NCBI RefSeq assembly: GCF_006228125.1
Contig: NZ_VDFY01000179.1
Coordinates: 1 to 54,779, forward strand
Reading direction: 5' to 3'
DNA: 54,779 bases
Source of the DNA: Micromonospora orduensis
GTDB lineage: Bacteria; Actinomycetota; Actinomycetes; Mycobacteriales; Micromonosporaceae
Shown here: positions 34,901 through 41,760 of the stretch, one piece after another
Layout: each line of letters starts with the position of its first letter
Numbering within the stretch: position 1 is the stretch's first letter
The notes under the pieces: generated by a model
Seen by the model: only the letters and a program-made list of their open reading frames with translations
The model's database searches: none
What the model was told of the DNA's origin: nothing
Program-made: the position numbers and the translations under genes

Positions 34901-37900
34901 GACGCTTACGCTTTCCGAACAGCTTCTTGGCCGCCTCCTGCGCCTCGGCGTGCCAGGCGGTCAGTTCCGGGTTGGCGAACACGTCCGGCCGGAAGGTGGC
35001 CAGCTCATCGGCGAACCCCTGACGGAACGCCGCCAGGTCCGCCTGGAGCCGGGCCACCGCCTCGTCCCACCGGCGGTCGCCGGCGCGCAGGGTGGTCTCC
35101 CGGTCCGGCAGCAGTCCGCGTACGGCGAGCCAGGCCCCGGCCTGCACCTCGCTGACGGTCGCCGGGGCTGGCAGCGTCCGCAGCAGGTCCACCAGCTGCG
35201 GGTGGGCGGCGAGGTCGGCACGGAGGCGTTCGAGGTCGGCGGCGATCTCGGTGAGCGCGGCGGCGTGCAGCCCGTCGAGGGTGCGGCAGCCGCTCAGCGC
35301 CCACGGGTGCGCGGCCCGCAGCCGCGCCGACCGTGCGGCCGCCGGGAACTCCCGCAGGGCCGTCTCGACCTGCGCGCGTGCCTCGGCTGGCGCGTGCAGA
35401 TAGCTCGACGGGATCGGGGCGACCGGGCCGTCCCCGTACGCCAGGGTCTGCTCGTAGGCCGACCAGAGTGACATTCCGACGGGGTTGGTGGTGTGCACCT
35501 GTGCCGGGTACTCGGTCAGCGGGGCGAGCCGCGTCCGGTACGCCGTCTCGACGGCCGTCCACCCGCCGTCGCCGCCCTGGTCGTGCTGGTCGAGGGCGTC
35601 ACGCAGCTGCTGGCGGATGGCGTTGAGCGACTGCTTGCGCCCGTGCAGGTCGAGGGCGAACGGACCGAGGCCGATCTGCTTGAGGCGGCGCTTCACCACC
35701 TCCAACGCGGCCTGCTTCTCGGCGACGAACAGCACCGACCGGCCGGCGCTGACCGACCGGGCGATCATGTTGGTGATGGTCTGCGACTTGCCGGTGCCGG
35801 GCGGACCCTCCAGGACGAAGGAGTGGCCCCGCTCGGCACGCACGATGGCCTGCATCTGCGACCCATCGGCGGGAATCGGCAGATGCAGCTCGGCCTCGTC
35901 GACCATCACCTCGGCGTCGTCGGGACGGGCCGGATCGTCGAAGGTGGCGCCGGACGACTCGACCAGGTGCCGGACGACCGGGTTCTCCATGAACCGGGGC
36001 CAGTGGTCGGTGAGGTCCCGCCACATCTGGAAGGTGGAGAACTGCAACAGTCGCAGGCTGGCGGTCTCGTCGATGCGGTAGTTGAGCCGGTTGTCGACCA
36101 GGCCCGTGTTGATCGCCGCGAGGGTCTTGGCGATGTCGATGCCGTGCTCGTCGAGGACCGGCCGCTCCAGCTCGGTGATCCGGACGCCGTGCTTGACCCG
36201 TAACCACTCGACCAGGCAGTGGTTCGGGCTGGCGACCTCGGTGCCGTCGATGACCATCGCGTACGGGCGACGGCCGGTGCCGCCCTCGATGCGCACCGGC
36301 AGGAGGAACAGCGGCGCGTACGCCTCTCCCCCGGTCGTCTTGGTGTGCACCAGGGTGCCGATGGTCAGGTAGAGGTAGTTGCTGCCGGTCTCCTGCTCCA
36401 TCGTGCGCGCCTCGCGCTGCAGCGCCCGCATCGCCGTCTTGTAGCGGGCCTCGGTGACCGCGCCGTAGACGCGCCGGTCGGTGCGCAGTTCACGGGTCAG
36501 GATCTCGGCGTCGAGGTCCTGCGCACGGCGTGCCCCGGCCAGCTCGTGGACGTGGCTGATGTCGTCCTGCGGGATGACCTGCACCTGACGGCCGTCATGG
36601 ATGAGGTCGTCGAGCAGGGCCAGCGCGCCCGCCGGAACGTGCAGATCCAGGCCACGACCACGCTTGGGCAGGTTGAGCAGCGGGTTGCGCAGGCTCAGGT
36701 CGAGCAGCGACTTCTTCCACTGCTGGATCCGGGCCGGCGAGCCGTCGGACTGCTGCGTCACCTCGTCGCCGTCGTCGGCGAGCTGACGCAGCTTCGCGGC
36801 GGCGACACCGTCCGGAAGCTCGATGGACTCCCCGGTGGCTGCGGTCGGCTCCTCGACGAGCGCGGTGGTGGTCGGTTCGTCGGTTGACGGCAGCGGTCGG
36901 ATGCCCGAGCGGTGAGCCAGGTGCACATCGACGAGACCCTGGACGCGCTCACCGTCGCCGCGGAAGTGGCCGAGTCCCACCCGTACCGCCTCGGTGAAGG
37001 CGGCCGACCGCGCGCCCGGACCGATACGTGTCAACTCCACCGGCACCGCCCGGCCGGAGTCCACCATCGAGATCAGCAGGTTGCGCTCGGTCACCGCGGC
37101 CGAACCCAACCGCTCCTCCTCCAGCAGGAAGCCGCCGAAGGCGTGCCCCTCGCTGATGAAGATGAGCGGGTGCAGGCCCGCCGCCTCCAGGCACGCGGCG
37201 TACGTGACCGCCAGGTCGAGGCAGTTGCCGAGTCGGCCGTCGAGCACCGCAGCTGTCGTCCGTACCTTCTGGCCGGTGTTCTCGAACGACGCCGGCAGGG
37301 TCTGGTAGGTGATCTCCAGTTGGCGCAGCGCCTCGTACACCGCACCCGCGATCAGCGCAGCCCGCTCCGAGCCCTCCTGGTAGCCCTGTAACGAGCCGGA
37401 GCCCGTGCGCGCGAGCAGGATCTGGGCAGCCGCCCGCAGGACCGCCTCCACCGCCCGGGTGTTCGGCTGCACGAAGGCCGCCAGGCTGTCGTACAGGGCG
37501 GGGCTGTTGAACCACTCGTTGTGCGCCAGCACCCTCGACGGGGCGACCAGCCGCAGTATCTCCTCCTGCGCCTGCACCCGGAGGGTGTAGTCGACCGGGA
37601 ACGCCTCGTCGGTGCGGTACAGCAGCACCCGGTCGGGCGTGAAGTCGCGGAAGTCGTCCCAGCTCGTGCTCGCGCCGGGCCGCAACGGCGCGCTCAGCGT
37701 GCGCGACCACGGCTCGGTCAGCGCGCCGTCCGGGCCTCTCAGTTCCAGCGTCAGCGTCACGTCGGTCAACGGCACCGGGCCGCAGTTGGTCAGCGTGAGA
37801 TGACGGACCAGCGGCACCCGGTTGTGCACCAGGGCGGCGTTGATCGCCGGCTGCACGAGCAGCCCGACTTCGAGCTGGTCGTCGTCGGCGGTGAACTGCG

Positions 37901-37919
37901 CGAAGACGCTGTCGGACAT
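31923..37919 (-). CDS. DUF4011/SF1 helicase with transglutaminase-like and Vsr-like nuclease domains (Hhe-like)
   Basis: 1998-residue multidomain protein. An N-terminal beta-rich domain is followed by a transglutaminase-like domain (LDGRLGNCLDLAVTYAA, Cys near 233; SEGHAFGGF, His near 259). DUF4011 starts near residue 398 (WKKSLLDLSLRNPLLNLPKR). The SF1 helicase core has Walker A LEGPPGTGKSQT (near 702-712), Walker B FDLVIFDEASQIRVAEA (near 1325), QMPPSS and the late motif LNVAITRARRQVVLYSS. A Vsr/MTES-like nuclease domain lies near 1610-1710 (SDFTVDIAV, GPDWSARPTVADRDSAPALL). A DUF3320-like winged helix closes the protein. The architecture resembles the single-gene defence protein Hhe. The second ATG (37919) is used because GGAG is 8 nt before it; the first ATG (37925) is too close to it. 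Confidence 0.82.
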   Translation of the reverse strand: MSDSVFAQFTADDDQLEVGLLVQPAINAALVHNRVPLVRHLTLTNCGPVPLTDVTLTLELRGPDGALTEPWSRTLSAPLRPGASTSWDDFRDFTPDRVLLYRTDEAFPVDYTLRVQAQEEILRLVAPSRVLAHNEWFNSPALYDSLAAFVQPNTRAVEAVLRAAAQILLARTGSGSLQGYQEGSERAALIAGAVYEALRQLEITYQTLPASFENTGQKVRTTAAVLDGRLGNCLDLAVTYAACLEAAGLHPLIFISEGHAFGGFLLEEERLGSAAVTERNLLISMVDSGRAVPVELTRIGPGARSAAFTEAVRVGLGHFRGDGERVQGLVDVHLAHRSGIRPLPSTDEPTTTALVEEPTAATGESIELPDGVAAAKLRQLADDGDEVTQQSDGSPARIQQWKKSLLDLSLRNPLLNLPKRGRGLDLHVPAGALALLDDLIHDGRQVQVIPQDDISHVHELAGARRAQDLDAEILTRELRTDRRVYGAVTEARYKTAMRALQREARTMEQETGSNYLYLTIGTLVHTKTTGGEAYAPLFLLPVRIEGGTGRRPYAMVIDGTEVASPNHCLVEWLRVKHGVRITELERPVLDEHGIDIAKTLAAINTGLVDNRLNYRIDETASLRLLQFSTFQMWRDLTDHWPRFMENPVVRHLVESSGATFDDPARPDDAEVMVDEAELHLPIPADGSQMQAIVRAERGHSFVLEGPPGTGKSQTITNMIARSVSAGRSVLFVAEKQAALEVVKRRLKQIGLGPFALDLHGRKQSLNAIRQQLRDALDQHDQGGDGGWTAVETAYRTRLAPLTEYPAQVHTTNPVGMSLWSAYEQTLAYGDGPVAPIPSSYLHAPAEARAQVETALREFPAAARSARLRAAHPWALSGCRTLDGLHAAALTEIAADLERLRADLAAHPQLVDLLRTLPAPATVSEVQAGAWLAVRGLLPDRETTLRAGDRRWDEAVARLQADLAAFRQGFADELATFRPDVFANPELTAWHAEAQEAAKKLFGKRKRRQAVVDRLAVHLVAGAALDVDRVEVTTGRLVAAQAQAASLHQQLVAVGGVWLPRWQPTDPAAQERLAGAVEATRAGRTLLARHPQAWELFHNGFTDVGAGLLDRVASRWRAWCGVLRSAGPELTLWATGSHWVDAWQRDGSAWLHELRAEELFPLRRWATVLTHADTLASAGLTDYRDQLLRAEVNAQLAEEVYRRGVATASLAERVRAGGLQYFDPELHDDEINQFEAAAGELRSALPTQLPAVLVRRRPFSPTDRRGRFADFAAELRRKRGGRSFRELFEQYPDAVLALTPCVLVSPASAANFLAPGSQRFDLVIFDEASQIRVAEAIGAMGRGSAVVVVGDSRQMPPSSIMQASHSVDEVDEGDGPVPEDLESILSEAVESGLPQRWLSWHYRSHDESLIAFSNRYYYDNKLSSLPSPGAASSAGVTWRRVDGQYDRGGSRTNEVEARAILADITRRLHDPATGTRSIGVVTFNIQQRDLILNLLEESSDPIIREHLSGAVPEPIFVKNLENVQGDERDVVLFSLAFSTNPETGQLPLNFGPLSQAGGERRLNVAITRARRQVVLYSSFDPSDIDLSRTSALGTQHLRAYCEMAAAGVDRLGDLAAGQAERRSRIRDEVAAALRQRGNEVRTSHGLSDFTVDIAVRTPGTPRWQVAVMLDGPDWSARPTVADRDSAPALLRSIMGWSEVVRFWLPAWIHDRSALLDRVDEALTRAAATTSVEPEPEPVGNAAPHSVVVLPQQRIATGTEPAPAEMPQSRLAADDEPRPSASPPPVTGLTSASAPPPVTVAAATAPSAITPSPFIPYVPTPLGDQADLDLLATDQRVRDLMRTALREIIEAEGPVEQHRLARLTLARFGFLRTREDRRAAVLALVDSRRLYAHPTLGRYAWPDGADPQTYRAYRVIQASNDRAFEEVPPEEVANALVHVLQDVRSMDEERLLRAGLERLGYRRRTEKIDKLLRYGLHVALTSGRLRYDQEGRLTLARQDG

Positions 37920-37953
37920 GGGCATTTCTCCAGGTGGGGAGACCGTGGAGGGC

Positions 37954-37984
37954 CAGCCTAGCGGTCACCCGGCCGGTGGAGAGG
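37954..37984 (-). promoter_or_regulatory. Probable promoter of the helicase gene (repeat copy 1)
   Basis: A 31-bp sequence, nearly identical (30 of 31) to 39208-39238. On the minus strand it ends in GACCGCTAGGCTG, with TAGGCT (37960..37955) as -10 box, placing transcription start about 30 nt before the helicase ATG. The conserved block spans about -10 to -35. Confidence 0.5.
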
Positions 37985-38182
37985 ACCCCGCCCGTACGAC
38001 GGCTGCGCTGCCGCTGACGGACACCTTCCACCTCACCCCCCGGCCGAGGACACTCACCGCACCGCAGGCAGCCGTAGCCGACGGATCAGCGACGTAGGCG
38101 GCGGGAGCAGTCTGTCGTCGGCAACCGCGCCTGCCTCGACGGGCCGACCATGCGTTCACCTGGTGTGGACTACCCGCCAGGT

Positions 38183-38434
38183 TCAGCGGGGGCGACTCAA
38201 CCACTCCCAGGCGTGGCGGAGGCCCACCTGCACCGGGTCGCCTACCTCATTGAGGAACTCCGCGAGGTCGATCCGTTCGGTGAAGTCCACGTCCTTGTGC
38301 AGGTAACCCCGCAACTCCTCGGGGACCTGGGTGGCCAGGTGCCGCGCCTCGCCACCACTGACCCCTTCCGCCAAGGTCGTCAGCGTGGCTCCGACGACGT
38401 TCGCCGCCTCCGCCGCCGGCGTTCGCGCCCGCTT
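38183..38434 (-). pseudogene. Remnant of a DUF2267-family gene
   Basis: An open stretch translating as AEAANVVGATLTTLAEGVSG, then GEARHLATQVPEELRGYL and DLAEFLNEV matches the first half of a DUF2267 domain (compare TLQTLADRISAGQAEDLAYQ in the complete neighbour). There is no ATG or GTG start in frame with the domain, the N-terminal residues are missing and the second half is replaced by a short unrelated tail ending at 38183. It lies 54 nt beyond the stop of the full-length DUF2267 gene, so it looks like a decayed tandem paralogue. Confidence 0.55.
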
Positions 38435-38487
38435 CCCACCAGTTCTCCTTCCGGTCCGGTTGGGGTGCGTCGCGGGGTCCGTGCGTG

Positions 38488-38904
38488 CTACCCGGGGCGC
38501 TGCCGGCTACCGGCACTCGCCGGCTCGATCACCTGCCGGAACTCCTTCGGCAGCTGGGCCAGCGCGTCCTCGAACTCGTCCCGGGTAACAGCCTCACGCA
38601 ACGTGGTGAGGACCGCGCGGACGCCGGGACCGGCGAGCGTACGGTCGATGGCCGGGTGGTCCGCCACCCGCCGCACGAACTCGTCGAGCCCGAACGGCTG
38701 GGCATGTTCCTGCCTTCGGAGCGGTGGCGGTTTGCGCAGGTGATCGTCGAGCCCGTCGGGAAGCTGATAGGCAAGGTCCTCAGCCTGGCCGGCGCTGATC
38801 CGATCTGCCAATGTCTGCAACGTCGCGCTGGTGAGCGTCGCCGCCTGATCGGTCGACACCTTCGCCCGCGTGGCCACTGCGTTGATGAAATCCTCGTATT
38901 CCAC
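38488..38904 (-). CDS. DUF2267 domain-containing protein
   Basis: 138-residue soluble, mostly helical protein. It starts EYEDFINAVATRAKV and has the two related half-motifs of DUF2267: LTSATLQTLADRISAGQAED with LAYQLPDGL, then FVRRVADHPAI and AVLTTLREAV with LAQLPKEFRQVI. The family is common in actinobacteria and its function is unknown. GTG at 38904 has GGAG about 8 nt upstream. Its transcript probably begins at the repeat promoter 39208-39238. A decayed paralogue follows. Confidence 0.8.
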   Translation of the reverse strand: MEYEDFINAVATRAKVSTDQAATLTSATLQTLADRISAGQAEDLAYQLPDGLDDHLRKPPPLRRQEHAQPFGLDEFVRRVADHPAIDRTLAGPGVRAVLTTLREAVTRDEFEDALAQLPKEFRQVIEPASAGSRQRPG

Positions 38905-39207
38905 CTGATTCTCCTCTCCGGCCCGATCGCCGTCGAACCGCCTGTTAGGTGCGCCCCTGACCTCAATGCGTCGCGTTTCGATTCGGTTCGTCTTGCCTGA
39001 TGGCGGCACGACGTGTTCGAACTGGCTGGCCCCTGGGTTCCCGGCGGCGAAAGAAGGATTCCTGGCGTTCCCGCTCGTTGAGCTCGCTCGTGATCCCCAA
39101 CTGGTTGTCGCGCAGCGCCCTGGTACCTCGACAGCGTGTCGGAACCGGGGGTGACCGTGCCTCATCCCGATCGGGCGAATCAGGAGGGTGGCGAGGCCGG
39201 GAATGGT
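38905..39207. other. Intergenic region, no gene seen
   Basis: About 300 bp upstream of the DUF2267 gene. It would be the 5' leader if transcription starts at the TAGGCT box in 39208-39238. No convincing coding frame, RNA gene or long hairpin was seen. Confidence 0.5.
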
Positions 39208-39238
39208 CAGCCTAGCGGTCACCCGACCGGTGGAGAGG
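39208..39238 (-). repeat. Second copy of the 31-bp promoter-like repeat
   Basis: Differs from 37954-37984 at one position. The minus strand carries the same TAGGCT (39214..39209), pointing toward the DUF2267 gene. Eleven bp further right, a plus-strand TAGGCT (39249-39254) points to the hypothetical gene at 39292, so this is a divergent control region. Confidence 0.55.
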
Positions 39239-39291
39239 GCCCGGACGGTAGGCTGATCTTGGTGGGCGTCCCCTGGGGCAGGATGTGCGCC

Positions 39292-39780
39292 ATGACGACG
39301 CACCACCAGCACCTGGTCTACGGCCACGCCACCAATCACGACTGCCTCGCCTTCGCCGACGCCGGCACCGCGACCGAGGAGGCCGCGGAGATCCGGGCCC
39401 TCGCCGCCGCGCGAACGTGGGGCGAGGCGCGACAGGTTCAGATGACCCACCTGTCGCACCCCGCCGGCCCCGACTGCTACGAGCCGGAGGACGGGTACGG
39501 TGACGACGAGCCCTTCCACATCACTGAGGTGGGCGCGGTCGTGGAAGGGTACTGGCCCCCGATGGTCACGACGCGCGCGCTCGACGTCCTGCCGCAGGAC
39601 CTGCGGGACCGGTACGCCAAACTCGTCCTCACTGTTCACAACGGTGAGTACCTCGATGTTCCTGTCGACTGTGAGGCCGAGCTGGTTGCGGAACTGCGGG
39701 AACGCGGCTACGAGGTGACCCGCGACGACGAGCTGATCAACCTGCTCGACGGCGTCAACCTGGGCTCACCCACCGCTTGA
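39292..39780 (+). CDS. Hypothetical protein, acidic
   Basis: 162-residue acidic protein with no recognised domain. It has a histidine-rich start (TTHHQHLVYGHATNHD), a middle DGYGDDEPFHITEVGAVVEG and a C-terminal helix-strand pattern (AELVAELRERGYEVTRDDEL). ATG 39292 is preferred because AGGA lies 8 nt upstream. ATG 39283 and a leaderless GTG at 39262, 7 nt after TAGGCT, are alternatives. No link to neighbours is evident. Confidence 0.55.
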   Translation: MTTHHQHLVYGHATNHDCLAFADAGTATEEAAEIRALAAARTWGEARQVQMTHLSHPAGPDCYEPEDGYGDDEPFHITEVGAVVEGYWPPMVTTRALDVLPQDLRDRYAKLVLTVHNGEYLDVPVDCEAELVAELRERGYEVTRDDELINLLDGVNLGSPTA

Positions 39781-39860
39781 GGGTTGACGGAGACGCCGGC
39801 GTCACTCGGAAGGGTCGACGGTGTCGGCGCGGCGCGAGCCGGCCTCTCCGTGGCTGGTGC

Positions 39861-40706
39861 TCAACGTCGGCGCTTGTTCAGACTCGGAAGGCCACCGGAC
39901 ACGGTCCGCACGCTGCCGTCCGGGTTGCTCCGGCCGGGCTTCTGTTGGGCCTCCGTCACCCGCCTCCCGGCGAGGTCGGAGGCGCTCAGGTTGACGACGA
40001 CCCGGTCCGGCCGCCGCCAACTCCGCAGGTGAGCTAAGGCTTGCTGGCTGTCGGCGATGCCGGTGAGCGCACGAATCGCCGGCATCGCCCGGGACGGGTC
40101 AGCGAGCAGGAGATGAGCGACGTCGGCCGGGGTCAGATTGCGCGGCGAGGCGTTGCCGGCCGAGACGAGTGACCCGTGGATCTCCCCATTCTCAAGCCAC
40201 AGCCACACCGGCCTCCGGCCATCGCCGGCTCGCATCACCGGCGTTGTCGGCCCGGCCCTTAGCGTGGTGGAGGCCTGCCTGGCCACGAGGTGGGCCCGTA
40301 GGACGGCCGCCAGCTGCGCCTGTTGCCGCGACAGGGTCGCAACGTCGGCCGCCGGGCGGGACAGGGCTACCTGACCTGACGACGCCTTCCCACGGAGTTG
40401 CGGCGGCTTGGTCGGGGCGCCTCGCCGTTCCCCCGCTCGACGTTCCCCCACGAACCAGCCGGCGAACCTCCACTGCTCCCGTGTGAAGCTGACCGGGATG
40501 ACCTCGACTGGGTCTGGTGCCGACGTGACCCGAACGGAGAGTTGCGCGTGCCGCCTCGCCTGGTCGGCGGCGGTGAGTGACCCGATATCGAGGATCGCGC
40601 CCAACGGGATCCGCCTGACATAGGGCTTCGGCCACGGCAGCAACCGCCAACGCCGGAGGACGACATGTTCCTCCTCGAACCTGGCGTCCCAACGCCGATC
40701 GGCCAT
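39861..40706 (-). CDS. Hypothetical protein
   Basis: 281-residue soluble protein. The N-terminal part (RWDARFEEEHVVLRRWRLLP, then PYVRRIPLGAILDI and FTREQWRFAGWFVGERR) looks like a small PH-like or beta-barrel domain. The middle is a helical, charged region (LSRQQAQLAAVLRAHLVARQ) and the C-terminal part (NLTPADVAHLLLADPSRAMP) is helical. I do not recognise the family. ATG at 40706 has GGAGG about 10 nt upstream. It lies downstream of the DivIVA-like gene pair, 95 nt away, and may be in the same transcript. Confidence 0.6.
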   Translation of the reverse strand: MADRRWDARFEEEHVVLRRWRLLPWPKPYVRRIPLGAILDIGSLTAADQARRHAQLSVRVTSAPDPVEVIPVSFTREQWRFAGWFVGERRAGERRGAPTKPPQLRGKASSGQVALSRPAADVATLSRQQAQLAAVLRAHLVARQASTTLRAGPTTPVMRAGDGRRPVWLWLENGEIHGSLVSAGNASPRNLTPADVAHLLLADPSRAMPAIRALTGIADSQQALAHLRSWRRPDRVVVNLSASDLAGRRVTEAQQKPGRSNPDGSVRTVSGGLPSLNKRRR

Positions 40707-40801
40707 TCCCGCCACCTCCCGTGCTGCGCACGCTAGCGGCCTGATGATCATCAGCGCACTCGGCACAACGGGCAGTTGAGGTGCCGGATCGTCCGGTTGT
40801 G

Positions 40802-41053
40802 TCAGCGGCGCAGCCGACGGGAGCAGGGGCCGTCGTGGCCGTCACGGAGGAGGCAGCGCCGGCCACCAGGCAGCCGCAGGTCGCAGAAGACCCGGTGGCG
40901 GAGGAACTGCTGGTCCTCTTCGGAGACGGTGGTCTCCCCCGGGTCCGCCATCGGCAGCACCAGCATCCACCGGCCGATGACCCGGGCCAGTCGTTGGGCG
41001 GCGGGCAGATCGGTGGCAACGACGGGCAGGTGGATGACGTACCGCTGGCTCAT
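40802..41053 (-). CDS. Small hypothetical protein
   Basis: 83-residue protein starting SQRYVIHLPVVATDLPAAQR and ending in an arginine-rich tail with cysteines (FCDLRLPGGRRC, HDGPCSRR). No known family. The start ATG overlaps the stop of the DivIVA-domain gene by 4 nt, so they are coupled and may form a complex. Confidence 0.6.
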   Translation of the reverse strand: MSQRYVIHLPVVATDLPAAQRLARVIGRWMLVLPMADPGETTVSEEDQQFLRHRVFCDLRLPGGRRCLLRDGHDGPCSRRLRR

Positions 41054-41352
41054 TTGGTCTGGCCCCGCTCGTTGCGGGCGCCGGCCTGGTCGGCCTGCCG
41101 GCGACGCAGGCCGGCCTTGATCCGGGCCGTCTCGAGGCGGCTCTCGGCGAGAGCGGCGTAGACGGCGGCCATGTCGATGGCGACCCGGTCGAGGAAGGCG
41201 TACACGTCGTCGGGGTTCAGGCCGCGACGTCCGAGCCCGGTCGGCGGGAAGCGGCGCTCGCGCACCTGCCACGGCAACAGGCTGGTGTACGCGGCGGAGC
41301 GGTAGGTCGCACCACCGCCGACTGGGGCTGATCGCTGGTTACGAGCGTTCAT
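41050..41352 (-). CDS. DivIVA-domain small protein
   Basis: 100-residue protein with the DivIVA-type N-terminal motif RERRFPPTGLGRRGLNPDDV, then YAFLDRVAIDMAAVYAALAE. It lacks the long coiled coil of true DivIVA. It is likely a membrane-curvature- or pole-associated adaptor of unknown role, common in Micromonosporaceae. ATG at 41352 has GGAAGG about 10 nt upstream. It is first in a two-gene coupled unit with the 83-residue protein. Confidence 0.7.
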   Translation of the reverse strand: MNARNQRSAPVGGGATYRSAAYTSLLPWQVRERRFPPTGLGRRGLNPDDVYAFLDRVAIDMAAVYAALAESRLETARIKAGLRRRQADQAGARNERGQTK

Positions 41353-41760
41353 GTCTATCCGCCTTCCTGACCTGGCGCAGGGCGGGCCTGCTCGCTCATC
41401 CGGTGCGGCAGACCCACCCCGCCCTGACACCGCAGCTTCACTCCGCGGTACGGCATCACGATTGCTGAGCGAGGGTTGTTCGGGAAAGCACGGCGGCCGT
41501 TCGGGGGGGACCGGCCGGCCGCCGTGCTGGGATCAGCCTGCGATGGACCGGAGCGGAGACGCAATGTTTCGGGCCGAGATTTCGCCAGTGTGGATTGACT
41601 TTCTTTGCTGCAATCCATGCGAGTTGCAGGAGCGGCTGATGCAGTGTTGCGCTGTGGAACGTGGAGGTTTGCGGATACCCGGAGGCTTGGATCGACCGTG
41701 AGCTGTCACGTTTGGCCGGAGGGTTTGCCGGGCCAGAGACAGAGACTGTTTCCACGTGAG
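41353..41760. other. Intergenic region with a strong hairpin
   Basis: About 400 bp between the kinase stop and the DivIVA-like gene. It must hold the promoter of the DivIVA unit and the 3' end of the kinase operon. The only structure seen is the 13-bp inverted repeat at 41487-41528. No convincing coding frame. Confidence 0.5.
41487..41528. terminator. 13-bp perfect inverted repeat, possible terminator of the kinase operon
   Basis: AGCACGGCGGCCG (41487-41499) pairs perfectly with CGGCCGCCGTGCT (41516-41528) around a 16-nt loop. There is no T-run. It lies about 230 nt beyond the kinase stop and 135 nt before the DivIVA-like gene, so it may end the long leftward operon or act as a regulatory hairpin. 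Confidence 0.4.
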
